64,000 nt of DNA from Deltaproteobacteria bacterium (GTDB taxonomy: Bacteria; Desulfobacterota; Syntrophia; Syntrophales; UBA5619): NCBI GenBank assembly GCA_021817825.1, contig JAKAFS010000004.1:1-64000 (forward strand). The letters run 5' to 3'. The translations under genes were made by a program, and so were the position numbers. Positions 50,076 through 58,719 of the stretch are shown here, piece after piece. The stretch's first letter is position 1. Each line of letters opens with the position of its first letter. The notes beneath the pieces were generated by a model. That model worked only from the letters and a program-made list of their open reading frames with translations, did not search any database and was not told the DNA's origin.

Positions 50076-51503
50076 CTACCTATTTGATTGTCTACATTCT
50101 TCATCGGTAAACGAAGGCATCCGATGATTTGTCGAAAATACCATACATGCTACTTTGAACTCGGGCGCACCGTTTTGCCTTGAAACATCAACGGCCACAT
50201 ATACGGGCCTAAAATCTTTTTCCCATGGTTGCTTATCTAAACCATATACGGAAACAATATATCTGTAGGGCAAGACCTCTTGTCGCCGAACCTTATAGGT
50301 AGCTACAGAAACACTGCTGACTCCTTTAGCTTTTTGAATGACCTCACTGTGAAAGGCAATGAAGTTCTCAACCAATGAGCGTTCTTTCATAATGACCCAG
50401 TTAAGATGGGCAGGATCCAATTGGCCTTTTTGACAAGGCGGATCGGCTTTGACATACGTTTGTTCAATATCCGGCGCGGCTTGCTTGGCTTTGTTCTCAA
50501 TATCAGATTTTTCAGCGATTAGTTTGGCTTTATACTCACGGAGTCCGGCATAAATTTGTGCTATTTGCTTTTCCGCGCTCTCCGTTTTGGGATTATCTCG
50601 AAAAGGGTTGGGCGTTTTCTTGTCCCATTCCAATACGCTATCCAAAATCCGGCAACAATTTGAAATATCTTGAAATGCATAATTCAATATGGGTGGCCCT
50701 ATGGTCATGCGCATGATTTGTAGTAATTGGCCTCTGTCTTCTTTCTCAAAAGCCAGCTGATACTTAGTACGCAGTTCAGCAGCGAAATACCAAAATACGG
50801 CTTCATCCTTCTTACCTCTTTTATAAAAAACAAAAGCAGGGGCGAAGAGATCCAAAGGCTCTTTCAGTGCACTAGTGCTATGGATAATTTCATTGGCCGC
50901 ATTAATGGCGATGCCAGGATCACAGGACTTCAATCTTTCTTGGGCTGGTATACCAACCTTAACTCCCACCTCGGCAAAGATGACGGGGCTCAGCGTCGTT
51001 ACACTTATTACGTTGGGAAGTTCAGTCATGCCCCGGAACACATCCAATTTGTTTATTCCGAACCAATAATGAAGCGTGGTAAGCAATTGCTTATAGCCCG
51101 TGTGATTCTTATCATACGCACTCGGAAGCCTTACGCGATATCCCTGGGTGAGAGCCGAAGTTGTTACCGTAGGAGTCTCGAGTCCTGAGGCAACGATGCC
51201 CGCGATGGCTGTGGAGGGAGAAGCGGTTACATTCCAATGAATCTGATTAACGTTTTCAAGAATGAGAAGCACCCGGGAGCCGGGACGATTGACCTCGATA
51301 TTGACCACCGTGCCTGTCTCGTTTTTGTTGGCACCTGTATGCCCTGAAATCAAAACGATCTCTGCATCGGCGGCCAACTCCTGTGGCGGCTGTGAAGTGA
51401 ATAAGGGAAGCGAATATTTTGAGGCCTGCGGCATATCCGCCCGTGCCGGGAAATAAAAGAGAAGAAGGAACAAAACAATTATTGGAAGATAACGAGATTT
51501 CAT
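50076..51503 (-). CDS. Hypothetical secreted protein, compositionally atypical
   Basis: Signal peptide MKSRYLPIIVLFLLLFYFPARA. Visibly lower GC than flanks. No recognised domain. Confidence 0.65.
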   Translation of the reverse strand: MKSRYLPIIVLFLLLFYFPARADMPQASKYSLPLFTSQPPQELAADAEIVLISGHTGANKNETGTVVNIEVNRPGSRVLLILENVNQIHWNVTASPSTAIAGIVASGLETPTVTTSALTQGYRVRLPSAYDKNHTGYKQLLTTLHYWFGINKLDVFRGMTELPNVISVTTLSPVIFAEVGVKVGIPAQERLKSCDPGIAINAANEIIHSTSALKEPLDLFAPAFVFYKRGKKDEAVFWYFAAELRTKYQLAFEKEDRGQLLQIMRMTIGPPILNYAFQDISNCCRILDSVLEWDKKTPNPFRDNPKTESAEKQIAQIYAGLREYKAKLIAEKSDIENKAKQAAPDIEQTYVKADPPCQKGQLDPAHLNWVIMKERSLVENFIAFHSEVIQKAKGVSSVSVATYKVRRQEVLPYRYIVSVYGLDKQPWEKDFRPVYVAVDVSRQNGAPEFKVACMVFSTNHRMPSFTDEECRQSNR

Positions 51504-51527
51504 GGCGATCCTCATCCGTACAACCAA

Positions 51528-51834
51528 TCAGAGGTTCAGTGATTTGATGGTTTTATAGACCAGCCGCTCCTGGGCCGCGCAGGCGCGCAGGCGCCGCATG
51601 ATCTCGTCCCACTCCGGTTCCTCGGTCTTGTTCTTACACGCCTTGGCGCAGGCCAGGGCGAACTGGCGCCAGAGATTGCCGGCCTCGGTCATCAGTTGCG
51701 ACGCCTCTCCCAGGGCGGCGCTCCCGAACCGTTCACCCGCCTCCTGGAGAAAGGCCGCATACATGAACCGGAAGCCTCCTCCACCCGTGCCTATCTCCTC
51801 CTGCATCCGGACGACGTGGGCCAGAAACAGCCGG
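51528..51834 (-). pseudogene. 3' fragment of a BtrH-like acyltransferase gene, paralogous to 54798-55802
   Basis: LFLAHVVRMQEEIGTGGGGFRFMYAAFLQEAGER...TIKSLNL matches the C-terminus of the 54798-55802 product (about 82 of 100 residues by hand count). DNA colinear at constant 3270-bp offset (51527-51834 vs 54797-55104). Confidence 0.85.
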
Positions 51835-51836
51835 TA

Positions 51837-51921
51837 CAATTCGACAATTCGGGGCGCAATTCGGGGACAATTCGGGGGGCACCATACTAGTTTTTGTGAA
51901 AATATGGACGTCCCCAATTAT
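51837..51921. repeat. CAATTCG direct repeats plus inverted-repeat scar (REP-like)
   Basis: CAATTCG at 51837, 51845, 51857, 51868. AATTCGGGGggcACCATA...TATGGacgTCCCCAATT forms an imperfect inverted repeat. Confidence 0.55.
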
Positions 51922-51966
51922 TACGCTCACAGGGACCATGGGCTGGCAGGCTCCCTTGGTTGCCGG

Positions 51967-52860
51967 TCAGAGGGATGAATCATTCTTCAAGGCGGGAAGC
52001 GTGAAATAAAAAGCGGCCCCTTTGTCCGGTTCACTTTCCGCCCAGATGCGTCCGCCGTGACGGTTGATGATGCGCTGGACGATCGCCAGCCCTACGCCGG
52101 TTCCCTCGTACTCCTCGCCATGGAGTCGTTGAAAGGCCCCAAACAGCTTGTCGTGATAGGCCATATCGAATCCGACGCCGTTGTCCTTCACGCAGTAGAC
52201 GATGTTGCCGGACTCGCAGTAACTGTCGAGTTCAATGACGGCCGGTGTTCTTATCATCGTGAACTTGACGGCGTTGGCGAGGATATTGAAAAGCGCCTGT
52301 CTGATGAGCGGTCGGTCCCCGATGCCGGGCAAGAGTTTCGCGATCCGGACTTCACACTCCCGGTCCGGATTTCCTGCCTGCAAATCTTTCCAAACTTCAT
52401 CGGCCAGCGCTTCCATATCGATCGTCGCAGTGGTCATTTCGTTTCTGGCCACCTTGGAAAAAGAGAGCAGGTCGTCGATCAGGAGTCCCATTTTTTCAGC
52501 ATTGCGGCGAATGACAGCGATCATTCGCCCGGCATCCTCATCGAACGCACTTCCGTATTTCTTCACCAGCATCCGGGAATAGCCGTCAATGGTCCGCAGG
52601 GGCGCCCGGAGGTCATGGGAGACCGAGTAGGAAAAAGATTCGAGTTCCTTATTGGCCGCCTCCAGCTCCCTGACGAGTTTCCCCAAGTCATCGCGCTGTT
52701 TCTTCAGCGCCTCTTCGGTGGCCCGAAGCCGAAGCAGCAGAATATCGCTGGTGCCGACCACCGCATCGACTTCCTGGTTGCGGAGGGCCCTGAGGATTTC
52801 CTCAAGGTCGGCCAGGGTTCCGCTGAGTTCCTCATAACTGGGTTTATGCTCCATCTTCAA
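51967..52860 (-). CDS. Sensor histidine kinase (HisKA-HATPase) coupled to kaiB-like gene
   Basis: SYSVSHDLRAPLRTIDGYSRML, NILANAVKFT, VKDNGVGFDMAY, GTGVGLAIVQRIINRHGG. Confidence 0.92.
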   Translation of the reverse strand: MKMEHKPSYEELSGTLADLEEILRALRNQEVDAVVGTSDILLLRLRATEEALKKQRDDLGKLVRELEAANKELESFSYSVSHDLRAPLRTIDGYSRMLVKKYGSAFDEDAGRMIAVIRRNAEKMGLLIDDLLSFSKVARNEMTTATIDMEALADEVWKDLQAGNPDRECEVRIAKLLPGIGDRPLIRQALFNILANAVKFTMIRTPAVIELDSYCESGNIVYCVKDNGVGFDMAYHDKLFGAFQRLHGEEYEGTGVGLAIVQRIINRHGGRIWAESEPDKGAAFYFTLPALKNDSSL

Positions 52861-53167
52861 ACCTCAAGCGGAGGGCGGAGACCACCTTCTCTTTGTCGGA
52901 AAGATTGCCCACGATGGTCGATTGCGGTCCGGGGGCCGCAAGAATGAGGGTAGGGGTCACGAATACCCTGTCCTTCAGGGCAGCAGCAAAGTCGGTCAAG
53001 ACATCCACTTCCTCGATCCGGCACCGGTCTTTGAGGTATTCGTCGCAGATCCGGGCGAGGTTCTCCTTGGCGAGCCTGGAGTTCTGTTCGTTGCCTGCCA
53101 CATAGAGCTTGAGAAGATACAGCTGTTTTTGTTCTCCGTCCGGGGTCGCGCCACGAGGGGATTTCAT
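52844..53167 (-). CDS. KaiB-like thioredoxin-fold protein
   Basis: LYLLKLYVAGNEQNSRLAKENLARICDEYLKDRCRIEEVDVLTDFAAALKDRVFVTPTLILAAPGPQSTIVGNLSDKEKV. Confidence 0.92.
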   Translation of the reverse strand: MKSPRGATPDGEQKQLYLLKLYVAGNEQNSRLAKENLARICDEYLKDRCRIEEVDVLTDFAAALKDRVFVTPTLILAAPGPQSTIVGNLSDKEKVVSALRLRFEDGA

Positions 53168-54630
53168 CTTTCGCCCTCCGCCGACGGTTGCGACGGATCG
53201 CCGGCCGATTCGCCAGTGATCGCGATCCCGTGGTCGGTGATCCGGAAATCATGATACTGGGTGGAATGCTTCGAGCCCCGGGACTTGATGACCAGCAATT
53301 TGCGCTTCAGCTTGTTTCCTTCCTCGACAAACCGGAGCCACAGGAGCGCATCGACGATGGATGAGATGCCGATGCCGCTGATGGCCGTCCTGTCGCCGGC
53401 ATCTCCCGGACTCTGGGTCGTCATGATGAGGGTGATGCCTCTGTCCTTGCAGTGGTTGGTGAGACGCATGGCGAACTCGAAGGCCGCCCGGCTGGACCCC
53501 ATGCGCTCGAAGGCAGAGATGGCGTCCACGACCACGTGGTCGGGTTTGAACGCATCGATCAGCGCGAAAGCGAGAACCAGGTGTTTTTCCGTTCCGAAGG
53601 CCTCCGGCATGGCGGTCGCCATCTTCAGCCGCCGCTTTTTCAACGCCGGCCGGAGATCGATGCCCGGGCTGAGCATGGTCGCCACGATGGACGCCTCGGA
53701 TTCCTCGAAGCCGAAAAAAAGCGCTTTTTCGCCACGGTCGCAGGCGGCCTTGACAAAGGTGTTGGCCAGGGTGGTCTTTCCCGTCCCCGATGGCCCGGCG
53801 ATCAGAATGGTCGAGCCGCGGCGGTAGCCGCCGCCCAGCACACGGTCCAGCTGTCCGTTGCCGCTCGATAGGTGAGGACCCAGCGCCCGATGCTGTAGAC
53901 CGAACTCGGAGATGGGGATGACGCTGATGCCGCCCGGTTGAATGACAAAGGGATAGGCGTTGCGGCCGAAGTCGGAGCCGCGGTACTTGATGACCTGAAG
54001 GTCTCGCGTCGCCACCCACTCGCCGGGGCGTTGAATGAGCCGGATGACGCAGTCCGCCATGAACTCCAAAAACTCGTACCGGTCGAAGATGCTGTCGCCC
54101 CCGGAGGCCTTCACCGTCAGGATGGCGGTCATCTTTCGGTCCAGCAGCCACTCGTTGAGCCGGTACATCTCGCTGCGCTCCCGGCTGGGATTGTCAAAAA
54201 GCCGGATGAGAACGTCCAGGGCGTCAAAGACGATGCGCTTTGCGCCGATCGCTTGGGAGTGTCCTTCGATGATGGCCAGGAGCGCCTTGAGATTGAAGTC
54301 CCCCGAAATCACCGTCTCGGGGTCCATCCGGGCCTCGATGATCGCCAGTTTGCCGGTCTTTTCCAGGCCCGCAAGGTCCCAGCCCATGGTGCCGGCGTTG
54401 CGGCGGACCGCCTCGGCCCGCTCTTCGAAGGCGACGAAAATGCCCGGTTCGCCGGCCAGCGCCGCCCTGTACAGGAATTCCAGTCCCACGATGCTTTTTC
54501 CGGTGCCCGGACCGCCTTCCAGAAGCGTGGTCCGTCCCTCCGGCAGGCCTCCGTACAATATTTCGTCGAAACCCGATATGTATGAAGGGGCTTTGGCCAA
54601 CGGTTGAACAGTTGCGCGCCTTCTGTTCAA
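53164..54630 (-). CDS. KaiC-like double-RecA ATPase
   Basis: Two Walker A motifs (GGPGTGKS, AGPSGTGKT), two EE motifs (FVAFEER, FFGFEES), GISSIVDALLWLRFVE near the C-terminus. Confidence 0.94.
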   Translation of the reverse strand: MNRRRATVQPLAKAPSYISGFDEILYGGLPEGRTTLLEGGPGTGKSIVGLEFLYRAALAGEPGIFVAFEERAEAVRRNAGTMGWDLAGLEKTGKLAIIEARMDPETVISGDFNLKALLAIIEGHSQAIGAKRIVFDALDVLIRLFDNPSRERSEMYRLNEWLLDRKMTAILTVKASGGDSIFDRYEFLEFMADCVIRLIQRPGEWVATRDLQVIKYRGSDFGRNAYPFVIQPGGISVIPISEFGLQHRALGPHLSSGNGQLDRVLGGGYRRGSTILIAGPSGTGKTTLANTFVKAACDRGEKALFFGFEESEASIVATMLSPGIDLRPALKKRRLKMATAMPEAFGTEKHLVLAFALIDAFKPDHVVVDAISAFERMGSSRAAFEFAMRLTNHCKDRGITLIMTTQSPGDAGDRTAISGIGISSIVDALLWLRFVEEGNKLKRKLLVIKSRGSKHSTQYHDFRITDHGIAITGESAGDPSQPSAEGER

Positions 54631-54706
54631 AGAACACCTCCCGTTCCGGTTAACGACAACGATGTGATATTAAAGGATGTTGCTTGCAGTTGATTGGGAC
54701 AGAGGA

Positions 54707-54735
54707 ATAGTAGGAGGGCGATCTCTGTTTGTCAA
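54707..54735 (-). promoter_or_regulatory. Near-consensus sigma70 promoter of the KaiC-KaiB-HK operon
   Basis: Minus strand TTGACA (54735-54730), 17-bp spacer, TACTAT (54712-54707). Confidence 0.75.
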
Positions 54736-54797
54736 GCCATATTTGGCATCGAAAGGCCGGAGCGGCAGGCAGGAATATCTTTTTTCGTGACCGCCGA

Positions 54798-55802
54798 TCA
54801 GAGGTTCAGCGATTTGATGGTCTCATAGACGCGCCTCTCCTGGTCGGCGCAGGCGCGCAACCGCGGGACGATCTCTCCCAGATCGGGAGCGGCTTCTTTG
54901 TTCTTACAGGCCCGGGCGCTGACCAGGGCGAACTGGCGCCAGAGGTTCCCGGCCTCGGTCATCATCTGCGATGCCTCCCCCAATGCGGCGCTGCCGAGCC
55001 GTTCCCCCGCCTCCTGGAGAAAGGCCGCATACATGAACCGAAAGCCGCCGCCGCCGGTGCCGATCTCTTCCTGCATCCGGACGATGTGGGCCAAAAGCAG
55101 GCGGGCGTACCGCAGGTCGCCGCGCGCCGGGAGCCCTTCGATTTTTCGGGCCATATAGTGGATGCCCTTGACGCCGATGAAGGGCATCGGGGCATAGAGC
55201 ATCATGTGCACTGTCCGCTTGAGGGCCTTCTTGATCGCCTTTTCCAGATCGATGTTTGGATCGACCCGGACTGGGTAGTAGAGGAAGCCCTTCGGGGCAA
55301 GAGACCCTTTGGCGAAGCGGGCATTCTGGAGATCCTCGGCTTTGATCCGGACGGGGTGGTCGAAAACGGGGTCGCTGACGAGAAACTCGTCTTGCTCCCG
55401 GCCGTAGACGATCAGGTTGTGGGCGTTGAACTGGAAACGCATCTCCGGCGGGAAATAGGGGAGCCAGTAGACCGAGGTCTGTAGGCCGACCATCTCCCCG
55501 CTATCGACGAGGCGTTGGAGCTCGGCCAGGCCCTCTTCCCGGTTCCGGTATCTTTGCATCCGGAAACGGGTATCGAGGTGTTTGACCGCCCCCTTGATGA
55601 TCGCTCCGGGGAACATGCGGTAGGAAATGATGGGCATCCCGGTCATCTTGATGAAGGGCAGATAGGCAAAGGTGAGGCCGCCGGTGATGCCGAAGACCAT
55701 GGGTTCCGAAAGGTCGAGACCCTGGCGCTTCAGAAGCGCGGTGACGACGCCGCTTTCGCAGTGGGCGTATTGTCTGTGTTCCGGCGGTTGCAGCATCAAC
55801 AA
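54798..55802 (-). CDS. BtrH-N-terminal-domain/DUF4872-like putative acyltransferase
   Basis: YAHCESGVVTALLKRQGLDLSEPMVFGITGGLTFAYLPF and AHNLIVYGREQDEFLVSDPVF, with conserved His-Cys near the N-terminus. Confidence 0.75.
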   Translation of the reverse strand: MLMLQPPEHRQYAHCESGVVTALLKRQGLDLSEPMVFGITGGLTFAYLPFIKMTGMPIISYRMFPGAIIKGAVKHLDTRFRMQRYRNREEGLAELQRLVDSGEMVGLQTSVYWLPYFPPEMRFQFNAHNLIVYGREQDEFLVSDPVFDHPVRIKAEDLQNARFAKGSLAPKGFLYYPVRVDPNIDLEKAIKKALKRTVHMMLYAPMPFIGVKGIHYMARKIEGLPARGDLRYARLLLAHIVRMQEEIGTGGGGFRFMYAAFLQEAGERLGSAALGEASQMMTEAGNLWRQFALVSARACKNKEAAPDLGEIVPRLRACADQERRVYETIKSLNL

Positions 55803-56206
55803 TCGTCCTCACCTGGAAAATGGCGCAGCTCCTCAGCGGATATCCGGAAGATCCGGGCATACTCCCGGAGCGTTTCGTCCTTGAGTTTCCGAAAGACGGC
55901 GGGCTTAAAGTGCCTTTTCACCTGCCAGCGGTAAAATCCCATGGCCTGGGCCAGCGTCAGGGGGTCCATCCACCGTTTGAACATGAAATATTCGATCGGG
56001 GAAGTTTCCTGTTGCCGCACCCGAAGGGCGGCTGCCTTCGCCTTCTCTTCGAAGTCGTCGATCACCTCACGCAGGACGGTCTCTTCCGCATCCCAGCCCT
56101 GCGTCGTGGTCTGGACATAGTGGCCCTGGTCGTCGACGGCAAAGAGGGCCTTCTTTTCGCCATGAAAGGTCTGGATGTCGTCCTGGGGCACTTCGGAGAG
56201 CTTCAT
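55796..56206 (-). CDS. Hypothetical protein within the biosynthetic block
   Basis: 136-aa ORF overlapping the BtrH-like gene start by 7 bp; no recognised domain. Confidence 0.65.
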   Translation of the reverse strand: MKLSEVPQDDIQTFHGEKKALFAVDDQGHYVQTTTQGWDAEETVLREVIDDFEEKAKAAALRVRQQETSPIEYFMFKRWMDPLTLAQAMGFYRWQVKRHFKPAVFRKLKDETLREYARIFRISAEELRHFPGEDDC

Positions 56207-56215
56207 GAGGGCCTC

Positions 56216-57358
56216 CTACACCACGGTCAACAGCATATAGGCGATGGAGAAGCGGCCGCTTTCCGGGATGAAGCAGAGCAGCTTCTGCCCCTTTTGCAGC
56301 CGGTCGGAATGGAACAGCTCCTCCAGGATGACGAAGATGGAGGCGGAGCCGGTATTGCCCTTCCAGGGCAGGTTCGTGAACCACTTCTCGTAGGGAATCG
56401 TAAAATCGATCCCTTTCATGGCCTCATAAATCTTGTCCCGGAAGAAATCCGAGGAGTAGTGGGGCAAAAACCAATCGATGTCCTCTGCCTTGAGTCCTCT
56501 TTTTTTGATCACCTCGGCGAGGGCCCAATCCACCGATACCTTGACGATCTCCTCGTTGAGCAGTCCCGCATCCTGCTTGAGGGCCATATAGTTCTTGTCC
56601 AGGGCCTCCTGGATGCTGTCCAGATGGCGCCAGGAAGAGATGGAGCCGTCTTCGTTTTTCAGCCCCCCGGCGTACATGCAGGTCTCCAGCCGGCCCGCGT
56701 AGGAGATGTGGTCGATCCAGTCCACCCGGAGCGCCTTTTTGCCCGGGTAGACTTGCGGGGACATGAACACCGCCCCTGCCGCGTCGGAAAGCATCCAGCG
56801 CAGGAAATCGGACTCGAAGCCGATAATCGGCAGACGCGCCAGATCGGGATCGCCTTGGAGATGGTCGAAGAAATTGGAGCGGATCACGGCCGAGGCGAGC
56901 TCGGAGCCCGTGGCGACTGCATTTGCGGAAAATCCCAGGGCCACGTTCATGAAGGCGTATTTGAAGGAGGCGATCGCCGACAGGCAGATGCCGGCGTTGG
57001 AGGTGACTTCGCAGGGCGGCGTTCCCAGTTCCCCGTGCACCATGAGGCCGTGGCCCGGGGCCAGCAGATCCGCAATGGTGGTGCCGCAGCAGAGGCATTC
57101 GATCGCTTCGGGGGTGAATCCGGGGTAGGGGGCGAGCCCCCGGACCGCCTCTGCCGTCAGTTGCGCGTTGGTGTGGGTCAGCGCCCCGGTGGCCGGATCG
57201 ATGGCATAGTAGCGCTGGGTGATCCCGTTGTTTTTGAGAATCCGATTCTTGATCCGGGAGGGGATGCCGTGGATGGCGCCGACCACGCTCTCGATGTGGT
57301 CGTTGTCGACCGGGGCGTTGGGCAAGAATGCCGCAACATCGTTGATGAATACTTCCAA
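56216..57358 (-). CDS. 3-oxoacyl-ACP synthase III (FabH-like) family
   Basis: SNAGICLSAIASFKYAF (Cys), WFLPHYSSDFF (His), WKGNTGSASIFVIL (Asn). Confidence 0.88.
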   Translation of the reverse strand: MEVFINDVAAFLPNAPVDNDHIESVVGAIHGIPSRIKNRILKNNGITQRYYAIDPATGALTHTNAQLTAEAVRGLAPYPGFTPEAIECLCCGTTIADLLAPGHGLMVHGELGTPPCEVTSNAGICLSAIASFKYAFMNVALGFSANAVATGSELASAVIRSNFFDHLQGDPDLARLPIIGFESDFLRWMLSDAAGAVFMSPQVYPGKKALRVDWIDHISYAGRLETCMYAGGLKNEDGSISSWRHLDSIQEALDKNYMALKQDAGLLNEEIVKVSVDWALAEVIKKRGLKAEDIDWFLPHYSSDFFRDKIYEAMKGIDFTIPYEKWFTNLPWKGNTGSASIFVILEELFHSDRLQKGQKLLCFIPESGRFSIAYMLLTVV

Positions 57359-57402
57359 GTGCCCTCCTTTTGGGGGTTGCCGGTAAATTTTCTACAGGTG
57401 CA

Positions 57403-58698
57403 TCATACCTTATCATGGAGCCGGCGGACAAGCTCGGAATAGGCGCTGTAAAAGACCTTTTCCGGCAGGGCCGTCGGGACCACGGCATTGGTAAAAGTAT
57501 AGTAGTCCAGATCGGAAATGGTGATCTGCCCCTTTTGGGCTTCGTAGAGGGGCGTTCCCGGGATGGGGGTCAGGATCGAGAGCACCGGGACCTGGATGCG
57601 GTTCTCGACGATGAAGGCTTCGACGCTTCGGAAGTCCTCCTCTTTGTAGTCGGGGGCCACGATGAAGTCGCCGACGATCAGCAGCCCCAGCTCATGGAGC
57701 ACGGCGATGGCCTGCCGGATGGCGTCCCCATCGTACTTCTTCTCGTAGGTCCTGAGGCGCTCGGGTTGCAGGTCCTCGAAGCCGACGACCACCGCATGGA
57801 GTCCCGCCTCTTTCCAACGCTTCAGAAGCCCCGGGTGGTTCACGATCGTATCGACCCGGACGTCGGCGAAAAAGCGCTTTTTGATGGACGAGGCGAGGAT
57901 CGCCTCGCAGAGTTCCTCGGCAGCCCGGGGATTGCCGAAGGTGTTGGCGTCGAGCAGGCGGATGAAGGGGATGTCGCCGAGGGCCCGGATGTCCCGGAGG
58001 ACCGTTTCCGCCTTATGGGTCAGGTATTGGCCGCCCGTGGTTCCCGGAATGGCGCAGAAGGCGCAGCGATGGGTGCAGCCGTAGGCGGTCACGACGGAGC
58101 CCATGCGCAGCCCCAGGCTCTCGATGACGTACTGATCCCGCCACTGCGCCACGAGGTCGTAGCGGGGAGCGTCGTCTTCCATGAGATCGTCATGGCTGTA
58201 CCGGCGGGGCGTAAAGGCCAGGGGCCGGCCCGGCGAGGTCTTGGCCACGCCGGGAGGGATGGTCTCGCCGTTCCCGCCCCGGGAAAAACCCTCCAGAAGA
58301 TCGGAAAAACTCTTCTTTCCCAGGCCGAGGACGATGTAATCGACCTCGCTGCGGTTGAAGAAGGCAGGATCGAGGGTGGCGTGAATCCCGCCGACCACGA
58401 CCCGGGCATTCCCCCGTTTTTTCACGTCTCTGGCCAGGCGGAGGACCGTATTGGCTTCACAGGTCAAGGCCGTGAGTCCGACCACATCGGGGGCGAAACG
58501 GTCGAATTGGGCCCACAGCGTCGCTTCGTCTACGCACTTCAGGTCCACGATCAGGACGTCATGGGAATGGAGCGGCGCGGCAAGGACCTCGAGACTGAAG
58601 GGTTCGCCCCGAAAGATCTGCCGGATAGAGGTGATGCCGTACTCCTCCTCGGGGATGCTGCGGCCGGCATTGGGAGGATTGACGAGCAAAATCTTCAT
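57403..58698 (-). CDS. B12-binding-domain radical SAM enzyme
   Basis: MKILLVNPPNAGRS, PDVVGLTALTCEANTVLRLARDVKKRGNARVVVGGIHATLDP, YGCTHRCAFCAIPGTTGGQ. Confidence 0.9.
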   Translation of the reverse strand: MKILLVNPPNAGRSIPEEEYGITSIRQIFRGEPFSLEVLAAPLHSHDVLIVDLKCVDEATLWAQFDRFAPDVVGLTALTCEANTVLRLARDVKKRGNARVVVGGIHATLDPAFFNRSEVDYIVLGLGKKSFSDLLEGFSRGGNGETIPPGVAKTSPGRPLAFTPRRYSHDDLMEDDAPRYDLVAQWRDQYVIESLGLRMGSVVTAYGCTHRCAFCAIPGTTGGQYLTHKAETVLRDIRALGDIPFIRLLDANTFGNPRAAEELCEAILASSIKKRFFADVRVDTIVNHPGLLKRWKEAGLHAVVVGFEDLQPERLRTYEKKYDGDAIRQAIAVLHELGLLIVGDFIVAPDYKEEDFRSVEAFIVENRIQVPVLSILTPIPGTPLYEAQKGQITISDLDYYTFTNAVVPTALPEKVFYSAYSELVRRLHDKV

Positions 58699-58719
58699 GG
58701 TGTTGGCTCTCTGAGGCGT

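Noticed and set aside
51528-51917. Intact 129-aa gene
   Set aside because: N-terminal part (MGTSIFSQKLVWCPPNCPRIAPRIVELY) arises from the repeat scar. The remainder is the C-terminal fragment of the BtrH-like protein.
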